64,000 bases of DNA from an uncultured Clostridia bacterium (GTDB lineage Bacteria; Bacillota; Clostridia; Christensenellales; UBA1242), in NCBI GenBank assembly GCA_947625515.1, contig CANQOO010000001.1:124001-188000 (forward strand), read 5' to 3'. The notes beneath the pieces were generated by a model. It saw nothing but the letters and a program-made list of their open reading frames with translations, was not told where the DNA came from and did no database searches. The translations under genes and the position numbers were made by a program. Position 1 is the first letter of the stretch; each line of letters opens with the position of its first letter. Shown here piece by piece: positions 1-8,110 of the stretch.

Positions 1-1262
1 TGGCTGCTCTTTCGACCGGAATCGAGGGCGGCTTTTCTGTTATCTATGACGTGCCGCAGGACCTGTGGGACAATATATCCCAAATTTTTGACAGATACAA
101 TGTCAACAAACTTTTGTGGAACATTTCAGGCGACAGCACAGCGACGGTGGACAATATGGCACCGATTGAGGCCCTCGCAGCAACAAGGATGACATCTGCG
201 GACATGATTGCAAATTACAACAAGGTGAACCCCGCATCTGCGAACGCCGATTTGTCTGCATATGCAAACTCCGCTTCTGCTGATGCCGCTTATTATTCAT
301 CCGCAAATGCTGCTTCTGTTTCTGCAAATCCCGCCACATCAAGCGAATATTTAATTCCTGCAAACTTTGCTTCTGCGGACGACGATTATTCCGTCTCTGC
401 CATGAGCAATAATGCAGAAATTATTGTCACATTTGCCGGGCTTAAATGGACGCCAGTATATCTTTCCACCACCAACGAGGGAAAAGACAACGAACCACAC
501 GATGTCATTCTCACTCTTTGGCTTACTGACGCCTCGCAACTGAGTGGAGAAACTTATGCCGACGGGAAAACATTTGATGAAAACGGAAATTCCACTTGGA
601 GCAGTGGCTTTTCTTCAAGCGATAACACACGCGTGCCATATCCATCAGCAATGTATGGAACAAGTTATATGAGTGCTGTTGTCTTGAATAATGGCGGCGG
701 ATATATCACAAGTGAGGGTGCAACAGAATTGACACAAGCACAGCAAAATGCAAGCAGCGTTTTTGCCAAATTCACAATGAAGGATTTTGGCTTGGCACAA
801 TATTTGGTGACACCTGAGCATGTGCTGTGGCAGAAGGAGGGTCAAAGTACACAAACTTTTATTGGTGGCGAAGATGCCATATCGTATAACTGCCCGAACG
901 AAAACTGGTCAAATGATGTGCCAGACGATGGGTTCTATGTGGATGAAAATGGCGATGCAACAAAATATAACTACGCCCATAAAACGGGCAATGATGCATG
1001 GAAAGATGATTATCTTTGGTTGCCATCCCTATCAGAGACGGGCTATACTAATAAGTATAACGGGATTTGGTGCACATCTGAGAACCAACGTAAAAACATG
1101 GCATATTCGTGGTCACGCACAGGCTATTATAGTTATTCTAACTATGCATACTATTTTACGCCAGGTGGCTATTACTGGCGATACCATGTTGAGAGTACTT
1201 ATGGCGTCCGTCCAGCACTGCACTTGAACCTCACTGAGGTGGCGAAAAGCCTGAAAAAATAA
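1..1262 (+). CDS. Secreted DUF6273-like surface protein, 5' end outside window
   Basis: The reading frame is open from base 3, and the first codons match codons 37 onward of the paralogue at 1646, so the start and signal segment lie left of the window. The visible part has an N-terminal region shared with the paralogue, an Ala/Ser/Asn/Tyr-rich linker (about window residues 60-115), a conserved block beginning DDDYSVSAMSNN, and a C-terminal domain with DYLWLPSLSETG and GVRPALHLNLT. That C-terminal pattern resembles DUF6273, a clostridial extracellular domain of unknown function. The stretch before GVRPAL is rich in Tyr, Ser and Asn and differs strongly from the paralogue. Probable exported or surface role; the substrate is unknown. 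Confidence 0.75.
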   Translation, partial: AALSTGIEGGFSVIYDVPQDLWDNISQIFDRYNVNKLLWNISGDSTATVDNMAPIEALAATRMTSADMIANYNKVNPASANADLSAYANSASADAAYYSSANAASVSANPATSSEYLIPANFASADDDYSVSAMSNNAEIIVTFAGLKWTPVYLSTTNEGKDNEPHDVILTLWLTDASQLSGETYADGKTFDENGNSTWSSGFSSSDNTRVPYPSAMYGTSYMSAVVLNNGGGYITSEGATELTQAQQNASSVFAKFTMKDFGLAQYLVTPEHVLWQKEGQSTQTFIGGEDAISYNCPNENWSNDVPDDGFYVDENGDATKYNYAHKTGNDAWKDDYLWLPSLSETGYTNKYNGIWCTSENQRKNMAYSWSRTGYYSYSNYAYYFTPGGYYWRYHVESTYGVRPALHLNLTEVAKSLKK

Positions 1263-1401
1263 CGAACGATAAAAGCCATAACTATGGGGTGGCAATGTCT
1301 GCAATAAACAAAACCTTCCAAAATATCGCGAATTGCAATAATCGGAAAACAAAAAATAGTTTGGAAATATAAATTAAGGACAGTTTTTTGCATTTTGAGA
1401 T

Positions 1402-1429
1402 AAAAAACTCTGCATGGCAGAGATTTTTT
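1402..1429 (+). terminator. Rho-independent terminator after the first surface-protein gene
   Basis: The stem is CTCTGC / GCAGAG with loop ATG, preceded by six A and followed by A plus six T. It separates the two paralogues into independent transcription units. Confidence 0.75.
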
Positions 1430-1450
1430 CGTTATCGCAGGAATTTTTGC

Positions 1451-1479
1451 TTGACAAAAACAATTTTTTTTGAGATAAT
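1451..1479 (+). promoter_or_regulatory. Promoter of the second surface-protein gene
   Basis: TTGACA (1451-1456), 17-nt spacer, GATAAT (1474-1479). It predicts a 5' UTR of about 160 nt before the start at 1646. The rest of the 383-nt gap (1263-1645) is AT-rich, with no other gene seen. Confidence 0.7.
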
Positions 1480-1645
1480 AAGAATGAACTTTAATACATT
1501 AATGTTTTGAACAAACAAATTTTTAAATAGTGGCTTGAAATTTCCACTTTCAAAACAATAAATTTAAAAATAAAAATATCAATAAAAAACGTTATCAAAT
1601 TACAAATTTGAGCGAAAATAATATGAAGAAAAAGGAGAGACAAAA

Positions 1646-3034
1646 ATGAGACGTAAATTCGCGGGGGGGGGGATTTTTGATAAACTAAAATTAACCGGCT
1701 TTGTTTGCTTGTTTCTCTTTGTCATCACTTGCACTATGGCTAACATTGTTTTGGCTGCTCTTTCGACTGGAATCGAGGGCGGCTTTTCTGTTATCTATGA
1801 AATTCCGCAGGACCTATGGGACCGAGTGTCACAAATCTTTGACAAAAGCAATGTCAACAAACTGTTGTGGAACATCTCAGGCGACAACACAGCGACGGTG
1901 GACAATATGGCACCGATTGAAGCCCTTGCAGCAAGCAGGATGACCTCAGAAGACATGATTGCAAACTACAACAAGGTGAACCCCGCATCTGTTGACAAGG
2001 ATTCGTCTGCGTATGCAAACTCCGCTTCTGCTGATGCCGCTTATTATTCATCCGCAAATGCCGCCTCTGCAAGCGATTATTTAATTCCTGCGGACGACGA
2101 TTATTCCGTCTCTGCCATGAGCAATAATGCAGAAATTATTGTCACATTTGCCGGGCTTAAATGGACGCCGGTATATCTTTCCACAACAAATGAGGGAAAA
2201 GACAATGAGCCGCACGATGTGATTTTAACACTCTGGCTGACGGACAATCAGCAGGACGCCTGGGCTGACAGAAAAGCAGATGAGGGCGACTATTATGGCT
2301 TTATTGATGGGGCACTTTTTTCTGACTTTGCCGCTAATTGGTATAATGGTTCTAGTGATGTACCAGCGGACCCATATCCATCCGATATGTATGGCACAAG
2401 CTACATTCGTGCGGTGACACTTAACAATGGCGGAGCTTATGCCACTTCTGGAACTCAGGCAGAGACAGTAGAAAAGAGCAAAAACAGTGCTTTCGCAACT
2501 TTCACCATGCCTGAGTTTGGACTTACAAAATATCTTGTGACACCAGAACAAGTGTCTTGGCAAGAGAGTGGACAAAGTTTAAAAGAACAAATAAGCGACA
2601 TTGAAAATAACACTTCAAACGAGAATTGGGGAGATAGGACAAAAGTCCCTAGTGATGGTTTTCGGACTGATTCCCTCAACTTTGCTGGCAAAGAGGGCAA
2701 TGACACATGGAAGAACGACTATCTTTGGATTCCGTCTCTTTCTGAAACGGGCGATGATGACACATCCAATGGAATTTGGCGGACTACAACAGCACAAAGA
2801 GCTCTCAGCAAGAAAAATGCAAGTGGAGATGTGGGAGTGGCCAACGGCTCTATCCAATCACGTACTTGGCTTAGGACTGATGACCATGGCATAAGAACTA
2901 ACAATGTGTTCGGTCTGGTTCCTTACGGTACTTTGTGGGGTTGTTATTATGTCAATGATTCTTACGCCGTGCGTCCGGCACTGCACTTGAACCTTACCGC
3001 AGTGGCAAGGAGTTTGAAACTAAATGGACAATAA
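1646..3034 (+). CDS. Secreted DUF6273-like surface protein with G10 tract (candidate phase-variable)
   Basis: This 462-residue protein begins MRRKFAGGG, followed by a hydrophobic segment (about residues 17-38) that should be a signal peptide or membrane anchor. An Ala/Ser/Asn-rich linker lies near residues 110-140. A conserved block starts DDDYSVSAMSNN, and the C-terminus has DYLWIPSLSETG, a WLRT motif and AVRPALHLNLT, resembling DUF6273. The start is fixed by AAAGGAGAG at 1631-1638. Blocks are almost identical to the upstream paralogue (e.g. 2090-2186 versus 375-471), while the middle and the last 60 residues diverge. Codons 6-9 lie in a run of ten G; losing or gaining one G gives a stop within a few codons. 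Function unknown; surface exposure and switching are inferred. Confidence 0.8.
   Translation: MRRKFAGGGIFDKLKLTGFVCLFLFVITCTMANIVLAALSTGIEGGFSVIYEIPQDLWDRVSQIFDKSNVNKLLWNISGDNTATVDNMAPIEALAASRMTSEDMIANYNKVNPASVDKDSSAYANSASADAAYYSSANAASASDYLIPADDDYSVSAMSNNAEIIVTFAGLKWTPVYLSTTNEGKDNEPHDVILTLWLTDNQQDAWADRKADEGDYYGFIDGALFSDFAANWYNGSSDVPADPYPSDMYGTSYIRAVTLNNGGAYATSGTQAETVEKSKNSAFATFTMPEFGLTKYLVTPEQVSWQESGQSLKEQISDIENNTSNENWGDRTKVPSDGFRTDSLNFAGKEGNDTWKNDYLWIPSLSETGDDDTSNGIWRTTTAQRALSKKNASGDVGVANGSIQSRTWLRTDDHGIRTNNVFGLVPYGTLWGCYYVNDSYAVRPALHLNLTAVARSLKLNGQ
1663..1672 (+). repeat. Homopolymeric G10 tract within coding sequence
   Basis: Ten consecutive G, 17 nt after the A of the start codon. With ten G the frame continues ATT TTT GAT AAA. 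With nine G it reads TTT TTG ATA AAC TAA, and with eleven GAT TTT TGA, so both alternatives terminate at once. Confidence 0.9.
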
Positions 3035-3201
3035 AAAATTGTGAACATCGATTTTTTGCTGATAAAAATTTATTAAAAGTGAAATATTTTTCTGGAAAAA
3101 TTTTCTTTTATTGGAAATTTTTCCTCATTCAATCAATCAAATTTTCCAATAAAGTTTTTCAAATTAAATGTCATTTTCATTGAAATTTTCTTCTCAAAGA
3201 C

Positions 3202-3230
3202 TTGACAAAGTTTTGGAATGAGAGTATAAT
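3202..3230 (+). promoter_or_regulatory. rpsU promoter
   Basis: TTGACA (3202-3207), 17-nt spacer, TATAAT (3225-3230): a perfect consensus housekeeping promoter. Confidence 0.85.
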
Positions 3231-3268
3231 CTTTCTCATAGATATGACCTTGAAAGGTGGTGAGAAAG

Positions 3269-3451
3269 TTGACAACAGTTAAGGTTGGCGAAAACGAAAG
3301 TTTGGAAAGCGCTCTGAAACGTTTTAAAAGAAAATGCCAAAAGGATGGAATTATTGGTGACATCCGCAAAAAAGAGGCATATGACAAGCCAAGCGTTGCT
3401 CGCAAAAAGAAGAGCGAACAAGCAAGAAAACGTGCAAGAAAAAGAGGCTAA
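3269..3451 (+). CDS. rpsU: 30S ribosomal protein S21
   Basis: This is a 60-residue basic protein of the small ribosomal subunit. The sequence [20 protein letters not shown] and a C-terminus of Lys/Arg runs ([17 protein letters not shown]) are typical of bacterial S21. The frame is open further upstream (GTG at 3257 and 3260). The TTG at 3269 is preferred because AAAGGTGG at 3253-3260 then sits 8 nt upstream and the product starts like other S21 proteins (MTxVKVGENE). It is monocistronic, with a consensus promoter and its own terminator. Confidence 0.93.
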   Translation: MTTVKVGENESLESALKRFKRKCQKDGIIGDIRKKEAYDKPSVARKKKSEQARKRARKRG

Positions 3452-3470
3452 TATTTTTCAAAATTTAAAC

Positions 3471-3497
3471 AAAAAACCGCATTTTTGCGGCTTTTTT
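3471..3497 (+). terminator. rpsU terminator
   Basis: A-run, CCGC / GCGG stem with an ATTTTT loop, then C and six T. Confidence 0.7.
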
Positions 3498-3589
3498 ATT
3501 CCATTTATTTTTTGTCTTTCTGCAAATTACAAATTTTCCACTTTATATTTCTTTAGTATCACTTAATTATTTTTTTATTTCTTTTCCGT

Positions 3590-3675
3590 TTCTTTTCGCG
3601 TTTTTTTATTTTCCCACATTTCTTTTCGCATTTTTTATTTTCCCACATTTATTTTCGCATTTTTTTAATTTCCGT
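3590..3675. repeat. Degenerate 29-bp T-rich tandem repeat, about 3 units
   Basis: Three imperfect units of the form TTCTTTTCGCA then T-run, ATTTTCCCACAT, lie in the 329-nt gap between rpsU and pcrA (3452-3780). Nothing else was seen there besides the pcrA promoter. Confidence 0.6.
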
Positions 3676-3763
3676 CCAATTTTTCCATTGCAAATTTTTT
3701 ATTCTTCTCACCGCTTTTTTTGTTTTCCTCTGTCAGATTTTCTTTTGGAAAATTTGCGGGAGA

Positions 3764-3774
3764 TATGATACAAT
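3764..3774 (+). promoter_or_regulatory. pcrA -10 region; leaderless start
   Basis: TATGAT (3764-3769) overlaps TACAAT (3769-3774). Transcription should start within a few bases of the ATG at 3781. No Shine-Dalgarno sequence lies at the usual distance; the GGGAGA at 3758-3763 is too far upstream and would not be transcribed. Confidence 0.55.
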
Positions 3775-3780
3775 TCTCAT

Positions 3781-5895
3781 ATGAGTGGATATGACATTGA
3801 GAGTTTAAATGAAGAGCAAAAGCAGGCCTTGTTGCAGACGGAGGGCGTTGTTTTGGTGACCGCCGGTGCCGGCAGCGGCAAGACGCGGCTTTTGACGCAT
3901 CGCATTTGCTATCTCATCAAAGAACTGGGCGTTTCGCCTCGCAACATTCTTGCCATCACCTTCACCAACAAGGCGGCAAATGAAATGAAGACGCGTGTCA
4001 GCCAAATGTGTGACGGCGGCGTGTGGATTTCCACCTTTCACAGCATGTGCGTGAGGATTTTGAGGGAAAACATAGACAGACTGGACGGCTTCGACAAAAA
4101 TTTCACCATAATTGACGAAAATGACCGCAACAAGATTTTGAAAGAACTTTTGCAGAAAAATAATGTGGATGAGGACGACAAAGAAAAAGTGGCTCATCAT
4201 CTTGAAAACATCAAAAACAAGGGCTTGGATATTGACGAATATTTCGCCGCCCTGGCTGAATTTGCTCGCGATAAGGACTTGCTGGCATATCAGCGGATCT
4301 GTCATGAATATGAAGAGCATCTGCGAAAAAGCAACGCTCTCGATTTTGACGACCTTCTCAACAAAACGCTCTTTTTGTTCCACAACTTTAAGGATGTGCT
4401 AAACAAATATGCCGACCGCTTTCAGTATGTCTTGGTGGACGAATTTCAAGACACCAATCTGGTGCAATACAAACTTGTCAAACTTCTTGTCAGCGTGCAT
4501 GGAAATTTGTTTGTTGTGGGCGATGAGGACCAGTGCATATATTCTTGGCGCGGGGCAAACTTCCACAATATTTTCAATCTGAAAAACGACTTCAAGAATG
4601 TGAAAGTGTTTAAGTTGGAGAGAAACTATCGCTCCACGCAAAACATCCTAAACTTGGCAAACAATGTCATCCAAAACAACAAGCAGCGTTTGGAGAAAAA
4701 ACTGTGGACGCAAAAAGCGGAGGGCGAGGGTCCAGTGGTTTATTCCGCCTTTGACGAGCGGGACGAGGCATTGTTTGTGGCTCGCACCATCGCGGACCTT
4801 GTCAGTGAAGGCTTTTCTTACAGCGATTTTGCTGTGCTGATGCGGGTCAATGCACTTTCCCGAACGCTGGAAGAAGGCTTGATGAGCTTTCAAATTCCTT
4901 ACAAACTCTATGGCGGCTTTAAATTTTATGAGCGTGCGGAAATTCGCATGGTGCTTTCTTATCTTTCCATTTTCGCCAACGAGAAAGACGACATCTCACT
5001 TTTGAAAATCATAAACTTTCCAAAACGTGGCATTGGCGAAGTTGCGGTGCAGAGTCTTTTAAGTGAAGCGGGCGGAGAAAATGTTTTGGCTTATCTGCTT
5101 TCTGACCGCTTCAAATTTTCCAAACTTTTTGTCAAATTGGAAAAATTTGTGGACACGGTGCGAGATTTAAGGAAAAAAGTGGACAAAATCCCTTTGGTGG
5201 ATTTTGTCAGCCAGGTGGTTTCAAATTTTGGCATTGATGTGGCATATGCTGGCAAGGAAGAAGAGGATGCCGAGCGGCTGGCAAACATTGGCAGTTTGAT
5301 TTCCGGTGTGAAAGAATTTTCGGACGATAACGAAGATGCCGGGCTGGCAGATTATCTGGCAGAAGTGATGTTAAAATCGGACAGCGACAACATCCAAGAG
5401 GGCGGCGTGGTGACGCTTTCCACCATCCACTCCGTCAAGGGGCTGGAATTTAGGGCGGTGTTTGTTGTGGGGCTGGAAGAAGGCATTTTTCCGCTTTCGC
5501 GTGCATCACTTTCCAGCGAGGATATGGAAGAAGAACGCCGCCTGATGTATGTTGCAATCACGCGGGCGGAAGAGAGAATTTTTCTGTCTTACACCGCAAA
5601 GAGATATCTGTATGGCAAGGCGAATCCGCAGACGCCAAGCCGCTTTTTGGCAGAACTTGGGATTGTGGACCGCAAACGAACAAAAATCATCTCAAACGAC
5701 TTCCGCGAGGCGGAAAAGCAAGAGACTTTTGACAGCGGATTTGAAATTGGCGACCGCGTCTTCCACTCTCGCTTTGGGGAGGGCAGGATTGTGGACATCT
5801 CTTCTGACGGGCTGGTGGCAGACATTCAGTTTGAGGACGTCGGCAAGAAGAGTTTGATGCTGAATATGGCAAAACTGGAAAAATTGGAGGATTGA
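3781..5895 (+). CDS. pcrA: ATP-dependent DNA helicase PcrA/UvrD
   Basis: Superfamily 1A 3'-5' DNA helicase of 704 residues, involved in repair and in removing protein roadblocks from DNA. The helicase motifs appear in order: Q-motif LNEEQKQAL, Walker A AGAGSGKTR (about 28-36), Ia ITFTNKAANEM, II VDEFQDTN, III VVGDEDQCIYSWRGA, IV LERNYRST, V LSTIHSVKGLEF and VI RLMYVAITRAEER. The C-terminal FEIGDRVFHSRFGEGRI segment is the Tudor-like domain that in PcrA contacts RNA polymerase. The ATG at 3781 starts just before the Q-motif, as in relatives, but has no ribosome-binding site. ligA follows after 1 nt, so the two are probably one operon, a common pairing in Bacillota. Confidence 0.97.
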   Translation: MSGYDIESLNEEQKQALLQTEGVVLVTAGAGSGKTRLLTHRICYLIKELGVSPRNILAITFTNKAANEMKTRVSQMCDGGVWISTFHSMCVRILRENIDRLDGFDKNFTIIDENDRNKILKELLQKNNVDEDDKEKVAHHLENIKNKGLDIDEYFAALAEFARDKDLLAYQRICHEYEEHLRKSNALDFDDLLNKTLFLFHNFKDVLNKYADRFQYVLVDEFQDTNLVQYKLVKLLVSVHGNLFVVGDEDQCIYSWRGANFHNIFNLKNDFKNVKVFKLERNYRSTQNILNLANNVIQNNKQRLEKKLWTQKAEGEGPVVYSAFDERDEALFVARTIADLVSEGFSYSDFAVLMRVNALSRTLEEGLMSFQIPYKLYGGFKFYERAEIRMVLSYLSIFANEKDDISLLKIINFPKRGIGEVAVQSLLSEAGGENVLAYLLSDRFKFSKLFVKLEKFVDTVRDLRKKVDKIPLVDFVSQVVSNFGIDVAYAGKEEEDAERLANIGSLISGVKEFSDDNEDAGLADYLAEVMLKSDSDNIQEGGVVTLSTIHSVKGLEFRAVFVVGLEEGIFPLSRASLSSEDMEEERRLMYVAITRAEERIFLSYTAKRYLYGKANPQTPSRFLAELGIVDRKRTKIISNDFREAEKQETFDSGFEIGDRVFHSRFGEGRIVDISSDGLVADIQFEDVGKKSLMLNMAKLEKLED

Positions 5896-5896
5896 A

Positions 5897-7885
5897 ATGG
5901 AATCGGACAAAGAGCAAAAAACGCCTTCGCAAGCACAAGACCCACTTGCACGCATGCACGAACTTGTGGAGGAAGTGCTTTTCCATAACCGCAACTATTA
6001 TGAACTTGACAATCCCACAATTTCGGACAAAGAATATGACAAATTATATGACGAACTTGTGGAACTTGAACGCACAACAGGTGTCATTCTGCCAAACTCT
6101 CCAACGCAGCGTGTGGGCGGAGATGTTTTGGACAAGTTTGTCAAAAAGCGTCACGAGGTGCGGCTGTATTCCATGAACAAGGTCCGCACAATAAGTGACC
6201 TTGCTGCTTTTTTTGCGGATATGCAAAAAGTGGTCAAAAATCCCACATTCGCGGTGGAATATAAGTTTGACGGCCTGACCATTGTCACGGAATATAACGG
6301 CGGCAAATTTGTGTCCGCCACAACACGCGGAAATGGCGAGGTGGGCGAGGTCGTCACAGAACAGGTCAAGACCATCAAAAGTGTGCCGCTGGAAATTCCA
6401 TTTAAGGGCAGGCTGATTTTGCGGGGCGAGGGCATGATGACAAATTCTGCCTTCAAAAAATATAACAAAACTGCCACGGAGGCGTTGAAAAATCCGCGAA
6501 ACGGCGTGGCGGGTGCCATCCGCAATCTTGACCCCAAAGAGACCGCCCGCAGAAATTTGGATTTTTTCTGCTATGACATCCTGCTTTGTGAGGGTAAAAC
6601 CTTTGATACGCAGCAGCAAATGCATCAGTTTATTGTTCAAAACGGCTTCAAAACGGGCGACCTTTTTGAAGTTGTTTCAACAAGCGAGGAGGCGGAGAAA
6701 ATCATTCGCCACATCGACGAGGTGAAGGACAGCTTGGACGTCATGATTGACGGAATGGTCATCAAACTCAACGAAGTCGCCCCGCGTGAGGAAATTGGCT
6801 ACACCAACAAATTCCCTAAATGGGCGATGGCGTTTAAGTTTGAGGCGGAAGAAGTCTCCACCATGCTTGAAGATGTCGTTTGGCAGGTGGGCAGAAGCGG
6901 AAAGGTGACGCCAACAGCCATTTTGGAGCCGGTTGAACTTGCTGGTGCCACCATCCGCCGGGCGACGCTCAACAACATTGAGGACATCCGCAAAAAGAAT
7001 GTTTTCATCAAAAGCCGCGTGTTCATTCGTCGCTCAAACGAGGTCATTCCTGAAGTTTTGGGCTTAGCAGAAAAGTTTGCATATTCCCAAGAAATTCAAG
7101 AGCCAAAGTTTTGCCCTTGCTGCCATCAAAAACTTTTCAAAAAAGGTCCGCTTGTGTTTTGCACAAATTATGACGGATGCAAAGAGCAGGTTGTCGCTCG
7201 GCTGACGCACTTTTGCAGTCGCGAGGCGTTTGACATTGTGGGGCTTTCTGAAAAGACCATTGAGCAATTTTATGACGACTTAAATCTACGGCACTATTCG
7301 GACTTGTTTCATCTGACCAAGGCGGAACTTGTGGGCTTGGAAAAGTTTGCCGACAAAAAAGCACAAAATGTTTTGGACAGTTTGGAAAGAGCCAAAAACA
7401 TAGATTTTTCTCGCTTCATTTTTGCCCTAGGCATCAGCGAGGTGGGTGCCAAGACCGCCAGAGACTTGGCGAAAAAATTCAGGACATTGCCTGATTTGCA
7501 AAACGCCACATATGAGCAGGTGGACAGCATTGATGACATTGGGCAGGTGATTGCACAGAATGTCTTTGAATTTTTCCGCGACTCGCACAACCTTCAAGAA
7601 ATTGAAAGACTGCTGTCTGTGGGCGTGAAAATCAAAAACGCCCAAGAGGCAAAATCGGATAAACTTGCGGGGCTGACATTTGTCCTCACTGGCACGCTGG
7701 AAAACTTTTCGCGAAGTGAGATGACAAAGCTTATTGAGGAAAACGGCGGAAAGACGGCGTCCAGCGTTTCCAAAAAGACCAATTTTGTTTTGGCAGGCAC
7801 GGAAGCGGGCAGCAAATTGGACAAGGCAAAAGAACTTGGCGTTGCTGTCATTTCAGAAAGCGATATTTTGAAAATGCTGGAATGA
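5897..7885 (+). CDS. ligA: NAD-dependent DNA ligase LigA
   Basis: The replicative ligase that seals Okazaki fragments using NAD. It has 662 residues. The adenylation motif KFDG has its nucleophilic Lys at about residue 123. A four-Cys zinc finger (CPCCHQ...CTNYDGC) follows the OB fold, then helix-hairpin-helix repeats (VGLEKFADKKAQN, LGISEVGAKTA, IDDIGQVIA). The C-terminal BRCT domain starts near KLAGLTFVLTGTLENF. It is translated from an ATG 1 nt after the pcrA stop, with TTGGAGGA inside the pcrA end, which indicates coupled translation. All diagnostic residues appear present. Confidence 0.97.
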   Translation: MESDKEQKTPSQAQDPLARMHELVEEVLFHNRNYYELDNPTISDKEYDKLYDELVELERTTGVILPNSPTQRVGGDVLDKFVKKRHEVRLYSMNKVRTISDLAAFFADMQKVVKNPTFAVEYKFDGLTIVTEYNGGKFVSATTRGNGEVGEVVTEQVKTIKSVPLEIPFKGRLILRGEGMMTNSAFKKYNKTATEALKNPRNGVAGAIRNLDPKETARRNLDFFCYDILLCEGKTFDTQQQMHQFIVQNGFKTGDLFEVVSTSEEAEKIIRHIDEVKDSLDVMIDGMVIKLNEVAPREEIGYTNKFPKWAMAFKFEAEEVSTMLEDVVWQVGRSGKVTPTAILEPVELAGATIRRATLNNIEDIRKKNVFIKSRVFIRRSNEVIPEVLGLAEKFAYSQEIQEPKFCPCCHQKLFKKGPLVFCTNYDGCKEQVVARLTHFCSREAFDIVGLSEKTIEQFYDDLNLRHYSDLFHLTKAELVGLEKFADKKAQNVLDSLERAKNIDFSRFIFALGISEVGAKTARDLAKKFRTLPDLQNATYEQVDSIDDIGQVIAQNVFEFFRDSHNLQEIERLLSVGVKIKNAQEAKSDKLAGLTFVLTGTLENFSRSEMTKLIEENGGKTASSVSKKTNFVLAGTEAGSKLDKAKELGVAVISESDILKMLE

Positions 7886-8018
7886 AATTGTTGCTGTCAA
7901 AAATGAAAATTGTTTCTGTCAAAAAATGTTGCTAAATTCCAAATTTTGATTTGAAGCCTTATGTGAATTTGGCTTTTGAAAAAGAATAAGATTGGATTAA
8001 AAATGAAAATAATGAAAA

Positions 8019-8053
8019 AAAAGCTCAACTTTGTCGAAAAAAGTTGAGCTTTT
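8019..8053 (+). terminator. Terminator after pcrA-ligA
   Basis: Stem AAAAGCTCAACTTT / AAAGTTGAGCTTTT with a short loop near GTCGA, ending in a T-run. Confidence 0.7.
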
Positions 8054-8057
8054 GCTA

Positions 8058-8086
8058 TTGACAAGAGGGGCAAGAGGTGATAGAAT
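8058..8086 (+). promoter_or_regulatory. Promoter of the sigma-like gene
   Basis: TTGACA (8058-8063), 17-nt spacer, TAGAAT (8081-8086). It abuts the preceding terminator. Confidence 0.75.
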
Positions 8087-8110
8087 GAAAGCAGATTTAG
8101 GAGGGCTGTT

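Noticed and set aside
1623..1649. An 8-codon upstream ORF (MKKKERQK) overlapping the surface-protein start
   Set aside because: Its codons are simply the Shine-Dalgarno region; it has no ribosome-binding site of its own, so it is probably coincidence.
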